DNA from: CAVSCD01 sp963726335
GTDB lineage: Bacteria > Acidobacteriota > Aminicenantia > Aminicenantales > UBA8522
Assembly: GCA_963726335.1 (NCBI GenBank)
Contig: CAVSCD010000012.1
Coordinates: 124,001 to 188,000 of the forward strand
Length of the DNA: 64,000 nucleotides
Direction: 5' to 3'
The notes under the pieces: generated by a model
Database searches by the model: none
The model's input: the letters and a program-made list of their open reading frames with translations, nothing else
What the model was told of the DNA's origin: nothing
Part shown: positions 41,608-50,583 of the stretch, piece after piece
Position numbering within the stretch: the first letter of the stretch is position 1
Layout: each line of letters opens with the position of its first letter
Translations under genes and position numbers: made by a program

Positions 41608-43038
41608 ATGAGCACTGAACAGATTGTCCTGTTGACGATTTTCGTGCCGATCGTCGGCTCGCTGACCATTCCGCTGGCCGGCGCCATTTCCCGGTCGGCG
41701 CGCTCCGCCTGGTCCCTCATCCTGGGCGCGGCGACGGCCATCCTGCCCCTCTTCCTTCTCCCGGCCGCCCTCGGCGGCGGAGAGGAGATCCTGCGGTATC
41801 CGTCCGTCCTCGGCCTCAACTTCACCCTGATCGTCGACCCGCTGGCGATCTTCATGTCGATCGTCTCCTCGTTCGTCGGGTTCCTGATCATCCTCTATTC
41901 GGTCGGCTACATCGCCCACGAGGACAACCAGAACGAGTACTACCTGATGGTCGTCCTCTTCATCGGCTCGATGATGGGGCTCGTCTACTCGGCCAATCTC
42001 ATCTTCATGTACCTTTTCTGGGAGATCATCGCCATCGCCTGCTGGCGGCTGATCGGGTTCTACCGGGTCAAGGAACACGTCGTCAAAGCCGACAAGGCGT
42101 TCCTCATCACCTTCTTCGGCGCCGCCATGATGCTCCTCGGGTTCGTCGTCGTCTTCGGCCAAACCCAGACCTTCGACCTCGTGGACATGCGCGGCACGCT
42201 CATCCCCGGGGCGGCCGTCCTGCTGATCCTCTTCGGCATGTTCTCCAAGTCCGCGACGGTCCCGCTCCACACCTGGCTCCCGGACGCCGGCGTCGCCCCG
42301 ACGACCGTCACCGCCCTCCTCCACGCGGCGGTGCTCGTCAAGATCGGGGTTTACGCCTACGCCCGGATCTTCCTCTACACCTTCGACATCCCCTCGGGCT
42401 GGAAGACCGCCATCCCGATCATCGCCGTCGTCTCCAGCCTGGTCGCGGCCGGCGCCGCCACCGTCGAGAACGACTTCAAGCGGATCCTGGCCTATTCCAC
42501 GGTGAGCCAGATCGGCTACATCTTTCTCGGTTTCAGCGTCGCCACGCCGGACGGCATCTCGGGCTCGACGCTGTTCATCCTGATGCACGGACTGGCGAAA
42601 GCCGGCCTCTTCCTCTGCGCCGGGATCGTCATCCACGCCACCCACAAGCGGGACATCCGGGAGATGGGCGGGCTGATCAAGACCATGCCGTTCACCGCCG
42701 TGGCCTTCCTGGCCTGCGCCTTCTCCGTCATCGGGATCCCGCCCTTCGGCGGGTTCTTCTCGAAATTCCTGGTCATCGTCGGCACGGTCAAGGCGGGCCG
42801 GATCGGAGTCGCCGCCGTCGCCCTGTTCACGGCCGTCCTGACGATGGTCTACCTCCTGAAGGTCTTCGGGATGGTCTTCCTGGGTGAAGCCAAGGCGCCG
42901 GCCCGCGAGGGCACCCGGTCGATGGTCTTCGTGGTCAGCCTGCTCGCCGTCCTCGGCCTGGCCGCCGGGATCCTCGTCGGCTATCCGATGAAGGTCGCCA
43001 ACCTGGCCGTGACGGGCATCAGCTGGTGGTTAAGATGA
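41608..43038 (+). CDS. Antiporter-like membrane subunit (NuoM/NuoN-like) of the hydrogenase complex
   Basis: 476 residues, about 14 hydrophobic segments, proton-antiporter family of complex I. Key blocks are FMYLFWEIIAIACWRLIGFY (conserved Glu of TM5), KSATVPLHTWLPDAGVAPTTVTALLHAAVLVKIGVYAYARI (Lys of the broken TM7) and VENDFKRILAYSTVSQIGYIFLG (TM8 region). First gene of the operon, directly after a good promoter. The stop overlaps the next start. It should carry H+ or Na+ across the membrane, driven by electron transfer in the hydrophilic arm. Confidence 0.93.
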   Translation: MSTEQIVLLTIFVPIVGSLTIPLAGAISRSARSAWSLILGAATAILPLFLLPAALGGGEEILRYPSVLGLNFTLIVDPLAIFMSIVSSFVGFLIILYSVGYIAHEDNQNEYYLMVVLFIGSMMGLVYSANLIFMYLFWEIIAIACWRLIGFYRVKEHVVKADKAFLITFFGAAMMLLGFVVVFGQTQTFDLVDMRGTLIPGAAVLLILFGMFSKSATVPLHTWLPDAGVAPTTVTALLHAAVLVKIGVYAYARIFLYTFDIPSGWKTAIPIIAVVSSLVAAGAATVENDFKRILAYSTVSQIGYIFLGFSVATPDGISGSTLFILMHGLAKAGLFLCAGIVIHATHKRDIREMGGLIKTMPFTAVAFLACAFSVIGIPPFGGFFSKFLVIVGTVKAGRIGVAAVALFTAVLTMVYLLKVFGMVFLGEAKAPAREGTRSMVFVVSLLAVLGLAAGILVGYPMKVANLAVTGISWWLR

Positions 43039-44903
43039 CGGGTACGACGCTCCTCGTTCCGATCCTCCTGCCGCTCGCCGTCGCGCTCCTCGTCCTCGTC
43101 GTCCCCTCCCGGGTGAAGTACCTCAGGGAGGCGATCTCGGTCGCCGGTTCGATCGCCGTCATCTATCTGGCCTGGACGCTTTTCCAGGTCAAGAACTTGA
43201 GCTTCAAGGTCGGCTGGTTCGGGCCGGACGTGAATTTCGACCTCCGCCTCTATCACTTCAGCGCCTTCATCCTGCTCGGGCTCGCCGGGTTCCTCTTCCT
43301 GATCGCCCTCTACTCGACCGTCAAGATGAAGGACAACCCGCGCGCCCGCGAGTACTACACCTACGTCTTCCTGACGGCCGCCTTCGCCAACGGGGCGGCC
43401 CTGGCCAATAATTTCGTCCCCTTCCTCTTCTTCTGGGAAGGGCTGCTCCTTCTCACGTACGCCCTGATCACGATCGGCGGCCGGGCGAACTCGCACCGGA
43501 CCGCCGTCAAGAGCCTCATCTTGGGCGGGTTCTGCGACTTCGCCATGATCCTCGGAATCGCCATCCTCTGGGCGACCGCGGGGACCATGACCATGACGGA
43601 GGTCCACGTCAAGCCCGAGGGGCTGGCGGCGGCGAGCTTCGTCCTGATGATGATCGGCGCCATCGGCAAGGCCGGCGCCATGCCCTTCCACACCTGGATC
43701 CCCGACGCGGCCATCGACGCGCCCGTCTCGGTCATGGCCTTCATCCCGGCGTCCCTGGAGAAGCTGCTGGGGATCTACTTCCTGGCCCGGATCACGCTCG
43801 ATTTCTTCCCGCTCGAAAGAAACAGCACGCTGGCGATCGTGATGATGGCCATCGGCGCGCTGACCATCGTCCTGGCGGTCTTCATGGCGCTCATCCAGAA
43901 GGATTTCAAGCGCCTGCTGTCCTACCACGCGGTGAGCCAGGTCGGCTACATGATCCTGGGGATCGGCACGGCCGTCCCGATCGGCATCGCCGGCGGCATC
44001 TTCCACATGATCAACCACGCCATGTACAAGGCGGGGCTCTTCCTGAGCTCGGGCTCCGTGGAGCACCGGGCCGGCACGACCGAGCTCAAGAAGCTCGGCG
44101 GGCTGAGCCGGGAAATGCCCCTGACCGCCCTCGGGTTCGCCGTTTGCGCGCTGGCCATTTCCGGCGTCTGGCCGCTCAACGGGTTCGTCTCCAAGGAGAT
44201 GGTCTTCCACGGCGCCGTCGAAACGGGCTACCTCATTTTCGCCGCCGCCGCCTGGTTGGGCGCCATCCTGACCTTCTTCTCGTTCCTCAAAGCCGGGCAC
44301 TCGGTATTCCTCGGACCGCGAACCCAGGATGTTCCCCGGGTCAAGGAGAGCGAGGGGCCGGTGTTCCTGCCCATCCTGATCCTCGCTTTCCTGTGCATCC
44401 TGTTCGGCGTCTACAACAAGCTGCCGCTCAAGGCCTTCATCGAGCCCATCCTCGAGGGGCACACCGAGGCCGGCGCGCACCTGGACTTCACGAGCCACGC
44501 GCTCGCCCTGCTCAACCCCATCGCCCTGATCTCGCTCGGGTGCCTGGTCATCGGGTTGCTGCTTCATTATATCGGCTGGAGAAGGATGGACCGGCACGCC
44601 TATCTGTCCTCGGAGGTCGTCCACAAGGCCCCCGGGTTCAAGCAGATCTACGACCTGGCCGAGAAGCGCGTCTTCGACATTTACGAACAGGGCATCATTT
44701 TCCTGCGGTGGCTTTCGAACCTGCTCTTCAAGCTCATCGATCGTCCGATCGACGCTTTTTATGAACGGATCGTCACGGCGGTCGGCGGGGCCTTCACCGG
44801 CCTGCTCCAGGCCGCCCATACCGGCAGGTATGCCAACTACCTGGCCTGGTGCATCGGCGGGCTGCTGGCCGTCGCCGGCGCCATCAGCTGGCTGTTGAAA
44901 TAG
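43035..44903 (+). CDS. NuoL-like antiporter subunit of the hydrogenase complex
   Basis: 622 residues, the longest of the three antiporter-like subunits. It has the core of the family (FLFFWEGLLLLTYALITIGGR, KAGAMPFHTWIPDAAIDAPVSVMAFIPASLEKLLGIYFLARI, IQKDFKRLLSYHAVSQVGYMILG). A C-terminal extension (YDLAEKRVFDIYEQGIIFLRWLSN then LAWCIGGLLAVAGAISWLL) resembles the lateral helix and terminal helix of NuoL. The ATG at 43035 overlaps the previous stop as ATGA; a GTG at 43026 is an alternative. It contributes an ion channel distal to the hydrophilic arm. Confidence 0.93.
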   Translation: MTGTTLLVPILLPLAVALLVLVVPSRVKYLREAISVAGSIAVIYLAWTLFQVKNLSFKVGWFGPDVNFDLRLYHFSAFILLGLAGFLFLIALYSTVKMKDNPRAREYYTYVFLTAAFANGAALANNFVPFLFFWEGLLLLTYALITIGGRANSHRTAVKSLILGGFCDFAMILGIAILWATAGTMTMTEVHVKPEGLAAASFVLMMIGAIGKAGAMPFHTWIPDAAIDAPVSVMAFIPASLEKLLGIYFLARITLDFFPLERNSTLAIVMMAIGALTIVLAVFMALIQKDFKRLLSYHAVSQVGYMILGIGTAVPIGIAGGIFHMINHAMYKAGLFLSSGSVEHRAGTTELKKLGGLSREMPLTALGFAVCALAISGVWPLNGFVSKEMVFHGAVETGYLIFAAAAWLGAILTFFSFLKAGHSVFLGPRTQDVPRVKESEGPVFLPILILAFLCILFGVYNKLPLKAFIEPILEGHTEAGAHLDFTSHALALLNPIALISLGCLVIGLLLHYIGWRRMDRHAYLSSEVVHKAPGFKQIYDLAEKRVFDIYEQGIIFLRWLSNLLFKLIDRPIDAFYERIVTAVGGAFTGLLQAAHTGRYANYLAWCIGGLLAVAGAISWLLK

Positions 44904-44913
44904 AGGAGGAGAG

Positions 44914-46395
44914 TTGATCTTTCTGTTCGTCGCCATCCCGCTCGTGGTGGCGGGCATCCTGCCGCTCGTCGGCAAGGTCTCGAAGAAGGTCCTGCCCGAC
45001 ATCCTGGCGAACGGCGTTCTCGCGGCGCTCCTTGCCCTCGCCGTCGTTCAGGGCCGGAGCCTCATCAGCCGGGGCCCGGACATCGAGACGTTCACCTGGC
45101 TCGGCGAGCCGCTGACGCTCCGCCTGGCGCTCGACGGGTTCAGCCTGCTGATGCTCGTCACCATCGCGCTCGTCGGCCTCTGCATCACTCTCTACTCCGT
45201 CGATTACATGGACCACTACGGCGCCAAGGCGAACTTCTACGCCCTGTTCCTGGTCATGCTGGCCGGGATGAACGGGCTCGTCCTGGTGACCGATCTTTTC
45301 CAGGTCTATATCTTCCTCGAGGTGGCCGCGGTCGCCTCCTACGCCCTCGTCGCTTTCGGCCTCGGCCACGACGAGCTCGAGGCCTCGTTCAAGTACCTGA
45401 TGCTGTCGGCCGTGGCGTCGGCCTTCATCGTCCTGGGCATCGCCCTGCTCTTCGGCGCCACGGGCGCTCTGAGCTTCGACGCCGTCGCCCTGGGACTCCA
45501 ATCCCTGGACTCGAAGTACCTGGCGGGCATCTGCGCCGCCTTTTTCGTGTTCGGGTTCGGCCTGAAGGCCGCGCTCGTCCCGTTCCACGCCTGGCTCCCG
45601 GACGCCCACCCTTCGGCCCCCGCGCCCATTTCGGCCGCCCTGTCCGGACTGCTCATCAAGGTGTCGGGCGTCTATGCGCTGGCCCGCATCTTCCTCAATG
45701 TCTTCGGGCTGACGCCCGCCCTGTCGACCGTCCTGATGTACCTGGGCGTCATCTCGATGGTCACGGCGGCCCTCCTGGCGCTCGGCCAGCGGGACTTCAA
45801 GCGCATGCTGGCCTATTCGTCGATCAGCCAGATCGGCTACATCATCCTGGGGATCGGGCTGGGGACGCCGCTCGGCATCCTGGGCGGGCTCTTCCACCTG
45901 GTCAACCATGCCTTGGCCAAGAGCCTCCTGTTCTTGAATTCCGGGTCGGTCCAGATGGCGACCGGCACGCGGAACCTCGACGAGATGGGCGGCTTGGGCA
46001 AGCGGATGCCCGTCACCGCGGCGACCACCGTCGTCGGCTCGCTGTCGATCGCCGGCGTCCCGCCCCTGAACGGGTTCTGGAGCAAGCTCATCATCGTCGT
46101 GGCGCTCATCCAGGCCAAGCACTGGGGCTTCGCGCTCCTCGCCATCCTGGCGAGCGTGCTGACGCTCTGGTATTACCTCCTGATCCAGCGCCGGGCGTTC
46201 TTCGGCAAACCCAACGAGCGCTGGCAAACGGTGCGCGAGGCGCCGTTCTGGATGACCGCGTCCACGGTCGTCCTGGCGCTCGTCTGCCTGGGCGTCGGCG
46301 TCTTTTTCGCGGCGACGATCACATCCTGGGTCCAGCCCGCCTCGGACGTCCTGTCGCAGGGGGTCCGGGTGATGCTGGGCGGATTAGGGTTTTAA
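44914..46395 (+). CDS. Third antiporter-like subunit (NuoN/MrpD-like)
   Basis: 493 residues. The start is a TTG placed five bases after GAGGAGGA, the only good ribosome-binding site here. Blocks include LEVAAVASYALVAFGLGHDELEASFKYLM, KAALVPFHAWLPDAHPSAPAPISAALSGLLIKVSGVYALARIF and GQRDFKRMLAYSSISQIGYIILGIGL. The A-x-PSAPAPISA variant is closer to Mrp/hydrogenase antiporter subunits than to NuoL. Three such subunits imply a three-channel ion pump as in complex I. Confidence 0.92.
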   Translation: MIFLFVAIPLVVAGILPLVGKVSKKVLPDILANGVLAALLALAVVQGRSLISRGPDIETFTWLGEPLTLRLALDGFSLLMLVTIALVGLCITLYSVDYMDHYGAKANFYALFLVMLAGMNGLVLVTDLFQVYIFLEVAAVASYALVAFGLGHDELEASFKYLMLSAVASAFIVLGIALLFGATGALSFDAVALGLQSLDSKYLAGICAAFFVFGFGLKAALVPFHAWLPDAHPSAPAPISAALSGLLIKVSGVYALARIFLNVFGLTPALSTVLMYLGVISMVTAALLALGQRDFKRMLAYSSISQIGYIILGIGLGTPLGILGGLFHLVNHALAKSLLFLNSGSVQMATGTRNLDEMGGLGKRMPVTAATTVVGSLSIAGVPPLNGFWSKLIIVVALIQAKHWGFALLAILASVLTLWYYLLIQRRAFFGKPNERWQTVREAPFWMTASTVVLALVCLGVGVFFAATITSWVQPASDVLSQGVRVMLGGLGF

Positions 46396-46398
46396 GAC

Positions 46399-46881
46399 AT
46401 GACTCTGCAAATCGTGCTGCTCTGCGGCCTCGTGGTTTTCTCGGCGGCGGCGGTCCTTTTCCGGGACCTGCTGCGGGCCGCCATCTGCCTGGCCGCGGCC
46501 AGCCTGTTCCTGGGGATCATCTTCTTCCGGATGAACGCCCCTTACGTCGGCGCCTTCGAGATCTCGGTCGTGGCCGGGCTGATCACCGTGCTCTTCATCG
46601 TCACCATCGCCCTGACCAAGACGGAGGGCGGCGTGCGGGAGTCCAAGACCGCCTCCTGGGCGTTCCCTCTCTTTTTCATCATCTTCCTGATCATCGATTT
46701 CATCGTCACCAAGAGCCTTCTGGGGCGCGTCCCCGCCCTGGCCTCGACGGCCGAGCCGGGAACCTTCGGCGAGACCCTCTGGAAGGTCCGGACCTTCGAC
46801 CTGGTCGGCCAGATCGGGGTTATCTTCGCCGGCGTCCTCTCCGTCCTGGCCTTGTTCCGCAAAAGAGGCAACGATGAATAG
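46399..46881 (+). CDS. NuoJ-like membrane subunit
   Basis: 160 residues, five hydrophobic segments. Family pattern: FRDLLRAAICLAAASLFLGIIFFRMNAPYVGAFEISVVAGLITVLFIVTIAL (TM2-TM3, with the Glu in AFEISVVAG). It ends in GVIFAGVLSVLALFRKRG. Gene order J-K-A after the antiporters differs from standard nuo operons. The stop overlaps the next gene by eight bases. It belongs to the membrane part linking quinone/hydrogenase site and antiporters. Confidence 0.88.
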   Translation: MTLQIVLLCGLVVFSAAAVLFRDLLRAAICLAAASLFLGIIFFRMNAPYVGAFEISVVAGLITVLFIVTIALTKTEGGVRESKTASWAFPLFFIIFLIIDFIVTKSLLGRVPALASTAEPGTFGETLWKVRTFDLVGQIGVIFAGVLSVLALFRKRGNDE

Positions 46882-47182
46882 CACCTGGCTTCTCTACATG
46901 GCCTTCGCCGCGCTGCTGGTGGTCATGGGCATCTATGTCCTGCTCACCATGCGGAACCTGGTCAAGCTGTTCATCGGAGTCGAGATCATCTCCAAGGGCG
47001 TCAGCCTGGCGCTCGTGGCCACCGGGTTCGTCAAGCAGAACATCCTGACGGCCCAGGCCATCACCGTGACCTTCATCGTCATCGAAGTCAGCGTCGTGGC
47101 CACGGCGCTGGCCATCATCATCAACGTCTACCGGCACACCGGCAGCCTGGACGTCCGCAAGCTGTCCAAGCTCAAGGGTTAG
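46874..47182 (+). CDS. NuoK-like membrane subunit
   Basis: 102 residues and three transmembrane helices, the usual NuoK/MrpC size. YVLLTMRNLVKLFIGVEIISKGVSLALVATGF carries the conserved Glu of TM2 (GVEII), and AQAITVTFIVIEVSVVATALAIIINVYRHTGSLDV carries the second Glu (VIEVSV). It overlaps the NuoJ-like gene by eight bases and is followed by the NuoA-like gene after five bases. Confidence 0.9.
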   Translation: MNSTWLLYMAFAALLVVMGIYVLLTMRNLVKLFIGVEIISKGVSLALVATGFVKQNILTAQAITVTFIVIEVSVVATALAIIINVYRHTGSLDVRKLSKLKG

Positions 47183-47187
47183 AAGAT

Positions 47188-47520
47188 ATGAACGCCATCG
47201 ATATCCTGATCTCGCCGCCGGTCGGTTTCCTCGTCTTCCTGGCCATCGGGTTCCTGATCTATCTTTTGGGCGGCAAGATGGCCCCGAAGCTCAAGAGGGA
47301 GGGCGGCAAGCTGGCCACCTACGCCTGCGGCGAGGACATGCCGGGCGTCAAGCTCCAGTTCGGCTACCGGCTGTTTTTCTTTATCGCCCTGTTCTTCACG
47401 ATGATGCACGTGGCGGCCCTGGTGATCGCCACCATCCCGGGAGGGAAGATCGTTTTCTTTGGTATAATCTACCTGGTCATGATCTCGCTCTCGATTGCGG
47501 CGCTCATCACCAGGAGTTGA
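47188..47520 (+). CDS. NuoA-like membrane subunit
   Basis: 110 residues, three helices. The loop signature KLATYACGEDMPGVKLQFGYRLFFFIALFF (Cys47) is diagnostic for complex I subunit A/ND3. NuoA-like subunits are not part of the simple Ech/Hyc hydrogenases, so its presence next to a [NiFe] large subunit places this complex close to complex I. Confidence 0.9.
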   Translation: MNAIDILISPPVGFLVFLAIGFLIYLLGGKMAPKLKREGGKLATYACGEDMPGVKLQFGYRLFFFIALFFTMMHVAALVIATIPGGKIVFFGIIYLVMISLSIAALITRS

Positions 47521-47521
47521 C

Positions 47522-47941
47522 ATGCTGAACAAGATCGTCCGCTGGTCCCGTATCAAGTCCCCCTGGATCCTGCACCTCAACTCCGGGGCCTGCAACGCCT
47601 GCGACATCGAGGTCGTGGCGGCCCTGACGCCCCGGTTCGACGTCGAGCGGCTGGGCGTCCTGCTCAAGGCCACGCCCCGGCACGCCGACGTCATCCTCGC
47701 CACCGGCCCCGTCACCCGCCAGATCAAGGACCGGATCATCCGCATCTACGAGCAGACGCCCGACCCGAAATTCGTCATCGCCGTCGGTGCCTGCGCCATG
47801 TCGGGCTGCATCTACCGCGGCGCCTATAACATCATGGGCGGGCTCGACCAGGTCATCCCGGTGAACATCTACGTCCCGGGCTGCCCGGTCCGCCCGGACG
47901 CCGTCCTCGACGGCGTGGTCAAGCTGCTGGGGACCTTATAA
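47522..47941 (+). CDS. NuoB-like / group 4 hydrogenase small subunit
   Basis: 139 residues. Four cysteines bind the proximal [4Fe-4S] cluster: SGACNACDIE gives Cys24 and Cys27, GACAMSGC gives Cys91, and VPGCPVRP gives Cys121. The CxxC spacing is that of group 4 hydrogenases rather than the adjacent Cys-Cys pair of NuoB. AGGAGTTGAC precedes the ATG. It passes electrons from the NuoI-like ferredoxin to the NiFe site in the large subunit. Confidence 0.94.
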   Translation: MLNKIVRWSRIKSPWILHLNSGACNACDIEVVAALTPRFDVERLGVLLKATPRHADVILATGPVTRQIKDRIIRIYEQTPDPKFVIAVGACAMSGCIYRGAYNIMGGLDQVIPVNIYVPGCPVRPDAVLDGVVKLLGTL

Positions 47942-47951
47942 CGAGGCGAAG

Positions 47952-48425
47952 ATGACCGACCCCGAGTTCCTCGATAAAATCAGAGCCGCCTTGGGAGAGA
48001 AGGGCGGCGAGCTGACCAACCCGGCGACCCGCCGGTTTTTTGTGACCGTCGGTGCGGCCGATCTCCTCGAGGCGGTCAAGACGCTCAAAGAGAAGCTCGG
48101 GTTCGCCTATGTGGCCACGATCAGCGGTGTCGACTTGGGCGAGAGCTTCGAGATCATTTATCATTTCGCCATTCCCGGCGCCCAGCTCAACGTCCGCACC
48201 CAGGTCCCCAAGTCGAACCCCCATATTGAATCCATCTGCCCCGTGATCCCCGGGGCCATACTCTACGAGCGCGAGCTCCAGGACATGTTCGGGCTGAAGG
48301 TGGACCACATCCCCGACCCGCGACCCCTCGTCCTCCCGGATGACTGGCCGGCCGAGAACTATCCTCTGTGCAAGGCCTGGAAACACATTCGGCCGGAGGA
48401 AAAGATCCCCGGAGGAAAATCATGA
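47952..48425 (+). CDS. NuoC-like (30-kDa type) subunit
   Basis: 157 residues. The family block NPHIESICPVIPGAILYERELQDMFGLKVDHIPDPRPLVLPDDWP matches the C-terminal signature of NuoC and hydrogenase 30-kDa subunits. It is separate from, not fused to, the large subunit. It overlaps the large-subunit gene by four bases. Structural role at the interface of small and large subunits. Confidence 0.92.
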   Translation: MTDPEFLDKIRAALGEKGGELTNPATRRFFVTVGAADLLEAVKTLKEKLGFAYVATISGVDLGESFEIIYHFAIPGAQLNVRTQVPKSNPHIESICPVIPGAILYERELQDMFGLKVDHIPDPRPLVLPDDWPAENYPLCKAWKHIRPEEKIPGGKS

Positions 48426-49624
48426 AGTTCACGATCCCCATCGGCCCGCAGCACCCGGCCTTGAAAGAGCCGATCAGCCTGCGGATGACCATCGAGGGGG
48501 AGGTCATCCGCGACGCCGACATCCGGTTGGGCTACAACCACCGCGGCATGGAGAAGCTGGCGGAGGAAAAGACCTGGCTTCAAAATATCTACCTCACCGA
48601 GCGCATCTGCGGCATCTGCTCCCATTCCCATGCGACCTGCTACACCCAGGGCGTCGAGAAGCTGATGGAGATCGAGCCGCCCCGCCGCGGCCTGTACCTC
48701 AGGTTCCTGGTGGCGGAGCTCGAGCGTGTTCACAGCCACCTGCTGTGGCTCGGCGTGGCCGGCCACGAAGCCGGGTTCGATACTTTCTTCATGTACACCT
48801 GGCGGGACCGGGAAGTTGTCATGGACATCCTGGAGATGATCTCCGGGAACCGGGTCCACTACGCGATCAACACCCTGGGCGGCGTCCGGCGGGACATCGA
48901 CGAGCTCCAGAGGAAAAAGATCCTCGACTCCCTGGACATCCTCCGGAGCCGGAGCGAATACTATTTCCGGATCGGCGCCACCGAGCCGACCTTCGTCGCC
49001 CGGATCGCGGGCGTCGGGCTCCTGTCCAAAAAGGACGCGATCGACCTCTGCGCGGTCGGCCCGATGGCCCGGGCTTCGGACCTGCCCCAGGATGTCCGCA
49101 AGGACGATCCCTACGGCATGTACGACGAGGTGCCCTTCGAGGTGGCGACGGCCACGACCTGCGACGTGCTGGGCCGGGTCGTCGTCCGCGTCAAAGAGCT
49201 GATGCAGTCATATAACATCATCGAGTTCATGCTCAAGAACCTGCCGGACGGCCCCGTCGCGGTCCGGGCGCCCCGCCGGGCCAAGCCGAGCGAGGTGGTC
49301 AGCCGGTACGAAGCCCCCCGCGGCGAAAACATCCACTACATCAAGTCGAGCGGCGGGGACAAGCCCGAACGGCTCAAGGTCCGCGCCCCGACGCTGGCCA
49401 ACTACCCGGCGACCGTGGTCATGCTCAGGAGCGGTTTCGTGGCCGACATCCCGCTCATCTTCGCGGCCATCGACCCCTGCATCTGCTGCGCCGAGCGGGT
49501 CGTGACGCTGGTCAACGGCCGGAGCGGCGAAGAGAAGATCGTCCCGATGAGCCGGCTGCGGCAGCTGGGCATCGAGCGCTGGAAAAAAGCCCCGGTGAAA
49601 AAGGACGCGGTATGGCCGCTTTGA
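48422..49624 (+). CDS. [NiFe] hydrogenase large subunit, group 4 (NuoD-like)
   Basis: 400 residues. Both pairs of nickel-iron ligands are present: ERICGICSHSH (Cys63, Cys66) and DPCICCAER (Cys353, Cys356). True NuoD proteins lack them. GPQHPALKEPISLRMTIEGE and LGYNHRGMEKL are the N-terminal family blocks. The C-terminus extends 43 residues beyond the last Cys, consistent with a tail removed after nickel insertion, and a maturation peptidase gene lies at 51427. It catalyses H2 evolution or uptake, coupled to ferredoxin. The subgroup within group 4 (for instance 4g or Mbh-like) cannot be fixed by eye. Confidence 0.95.
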   Translation: MKFTIPIGPQHPALKEPISLRMTIEGEVIRDADIRLGYNHRGMEKLAEEKTWLQNIYLTERICGICSHSHATCYTQGVEKLMEIEPPRRGLYLRFLVAELERVHSHLLWLGVAGHEAGFDTFFMYTWRDREVVMDILEMISGNRVHYAINTLGGVRRDIDELQRKKILDSLDILRSRSEYYFRIGATEPTFVARIAGVGLLSKKDAIDLCAVGPMARASDLPQDVRKDDPYGMYDEVPFEVATATTCDVLGRVVVRVKELMQSYNIIEFMLKNLPDGPVAVRAPRRAKPSEVVSRYEAPRGENIHYIKSSGGDKPERLKVRAPTLANYPATVVMLRSGFVADIPLIFAAIDPCICCAERVVTLVNGRSGEEKIVPMSRLRQLGIERWKKAPVKKDAVWPL

Positions 49625-50583
49625 AGACTTTCCTCTATCTCCTGGTGTATCCGGGAGCCGTCTTCCTGTTCGTCTATTCGACGTTCTGCGAATGGTACGA
49701 CCGCAAGCTGTACGCCCGCTTCCAGAACCGGATGGGGCCGACCCACACCGGCCGCTGGGGCATCCTCCAGCCGGTGGCCGATTTCGTGAAGCTCATGGCC
49801 AAGGAGGATATCGTCCCGGACAGCGCGGACAAGAGGATGTTCAACATCCTGCCGGTCTTCGGCATCGCCGTCGTCTCGACCGCCATGCTCCTCCTGCCCG
49901 TCTGGCATTTCGACCTCAACGTCCCGAGCCCGAACTCCTTCTCGGGGGACATCATCATTCTTCTTTACATCCTGACCCTGCCGACGCTGATCATCTTCCT
50001 GGCCGCCTGGTCCTCGGTGAGCTACTTTTCGACGATCGGCGGCTCGCGCGTCCTGACCATGATCTTCGGCTACGAGGTGCCGCTCTTCCTGGCCGTGCTC
50101 AGCCCGGCCATGCTGGCGGGGTCCTGGCGCCTGGCCGAGATCGCCGCCTTCTATCAACAGCGGCCGGCGCTCCTGGCCGTCAACATCATCGGGTTCATCG
50201 TGGCCGTCATCTGCCTGCAGGCCAAGCTCGAGCGGACGCCGTTCGATATCCCCCACGCGGAGACCGAGATCGTGGGCGGCACGTTCACCGAGTACTCGGG
50301 AAAGAAGCTGGCCCTGTTCCGGCTGATGACGGACGTCGAGATGGTCGCCGGGAGCGGCCTGATCGCGGCCGTCTTCCTGGGCGGGTTTCCCGGCGGGATC
50401 GCGCTGGGTTTCCTGAATTTCGTCGTCAAGACGCTGTTCATCATCTTCCTCTTGTCCTTGATCCGGGCGCTCACGTCGAGGATCCGGGTCGACCAGGTGG
50501 TCAGCTTCTCCTGGAAATACCTCGCCCCGCTGGCGGTCGTTCAGTTCCTGATCACCATCCTGGTCAAGGGGTTCGTTTTATGA
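49612..50583 (+). CDS. NuoH-like / HyfC-like membrane anchor subunit
   Basis: 323 residues, about eight helices. Family marks are YDRKLYARFQNRMGPTHTGRWGILQPVADFVKLMAKEDI near the N-terminus, FETERTPFD-type KLERTPFDIPHAETEIVGGTF in the middle and IRALTSRIRVDQVVSFSWKYLAPLA near the end. The ATG at 49612 lies within the end of the large-subunit gene, seven to eight bases after AAGGA. It anchors the hydrophilic arm and forms the first half-channel. Confidence 0.94.
   Translation: MAALKTFLYLLVYPGAVFLFVYSTFCEWYDRKLYARFQNRMGPTHTGRWGILQPVADFVKLMAKEDIVPDSADKRMFNILPVFGIAVVSTAMLLLPVWHFDLNVPSPNSFSGDIIILLYILTLPTLIIFLAAWSSVSYFSTIGGSRVLTMIFGYEVPLFLAVLSPAMLAGSWRLAEIAAFYQQRPALLAVNIIGFIVAVICLQAKLERTPFDIPHAETEIVGGTFTEYSGKKLALFRLMTDVEMVAGSGLIAAVFLGGFPGGIALGFLNFVVKTLFIIFLLSLIRALTSRIRVDQVVSFSWKYLAPLAVVQFLITILVKGFVL

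Noticed and set aside
42981..45002. Long minus-strand open frame across the antiporter genes
   Set aside because: Very Asp/Glu/Gln/Gly-rich shadow of membrane-protein codons; the plus-strand genes are unequivocal.
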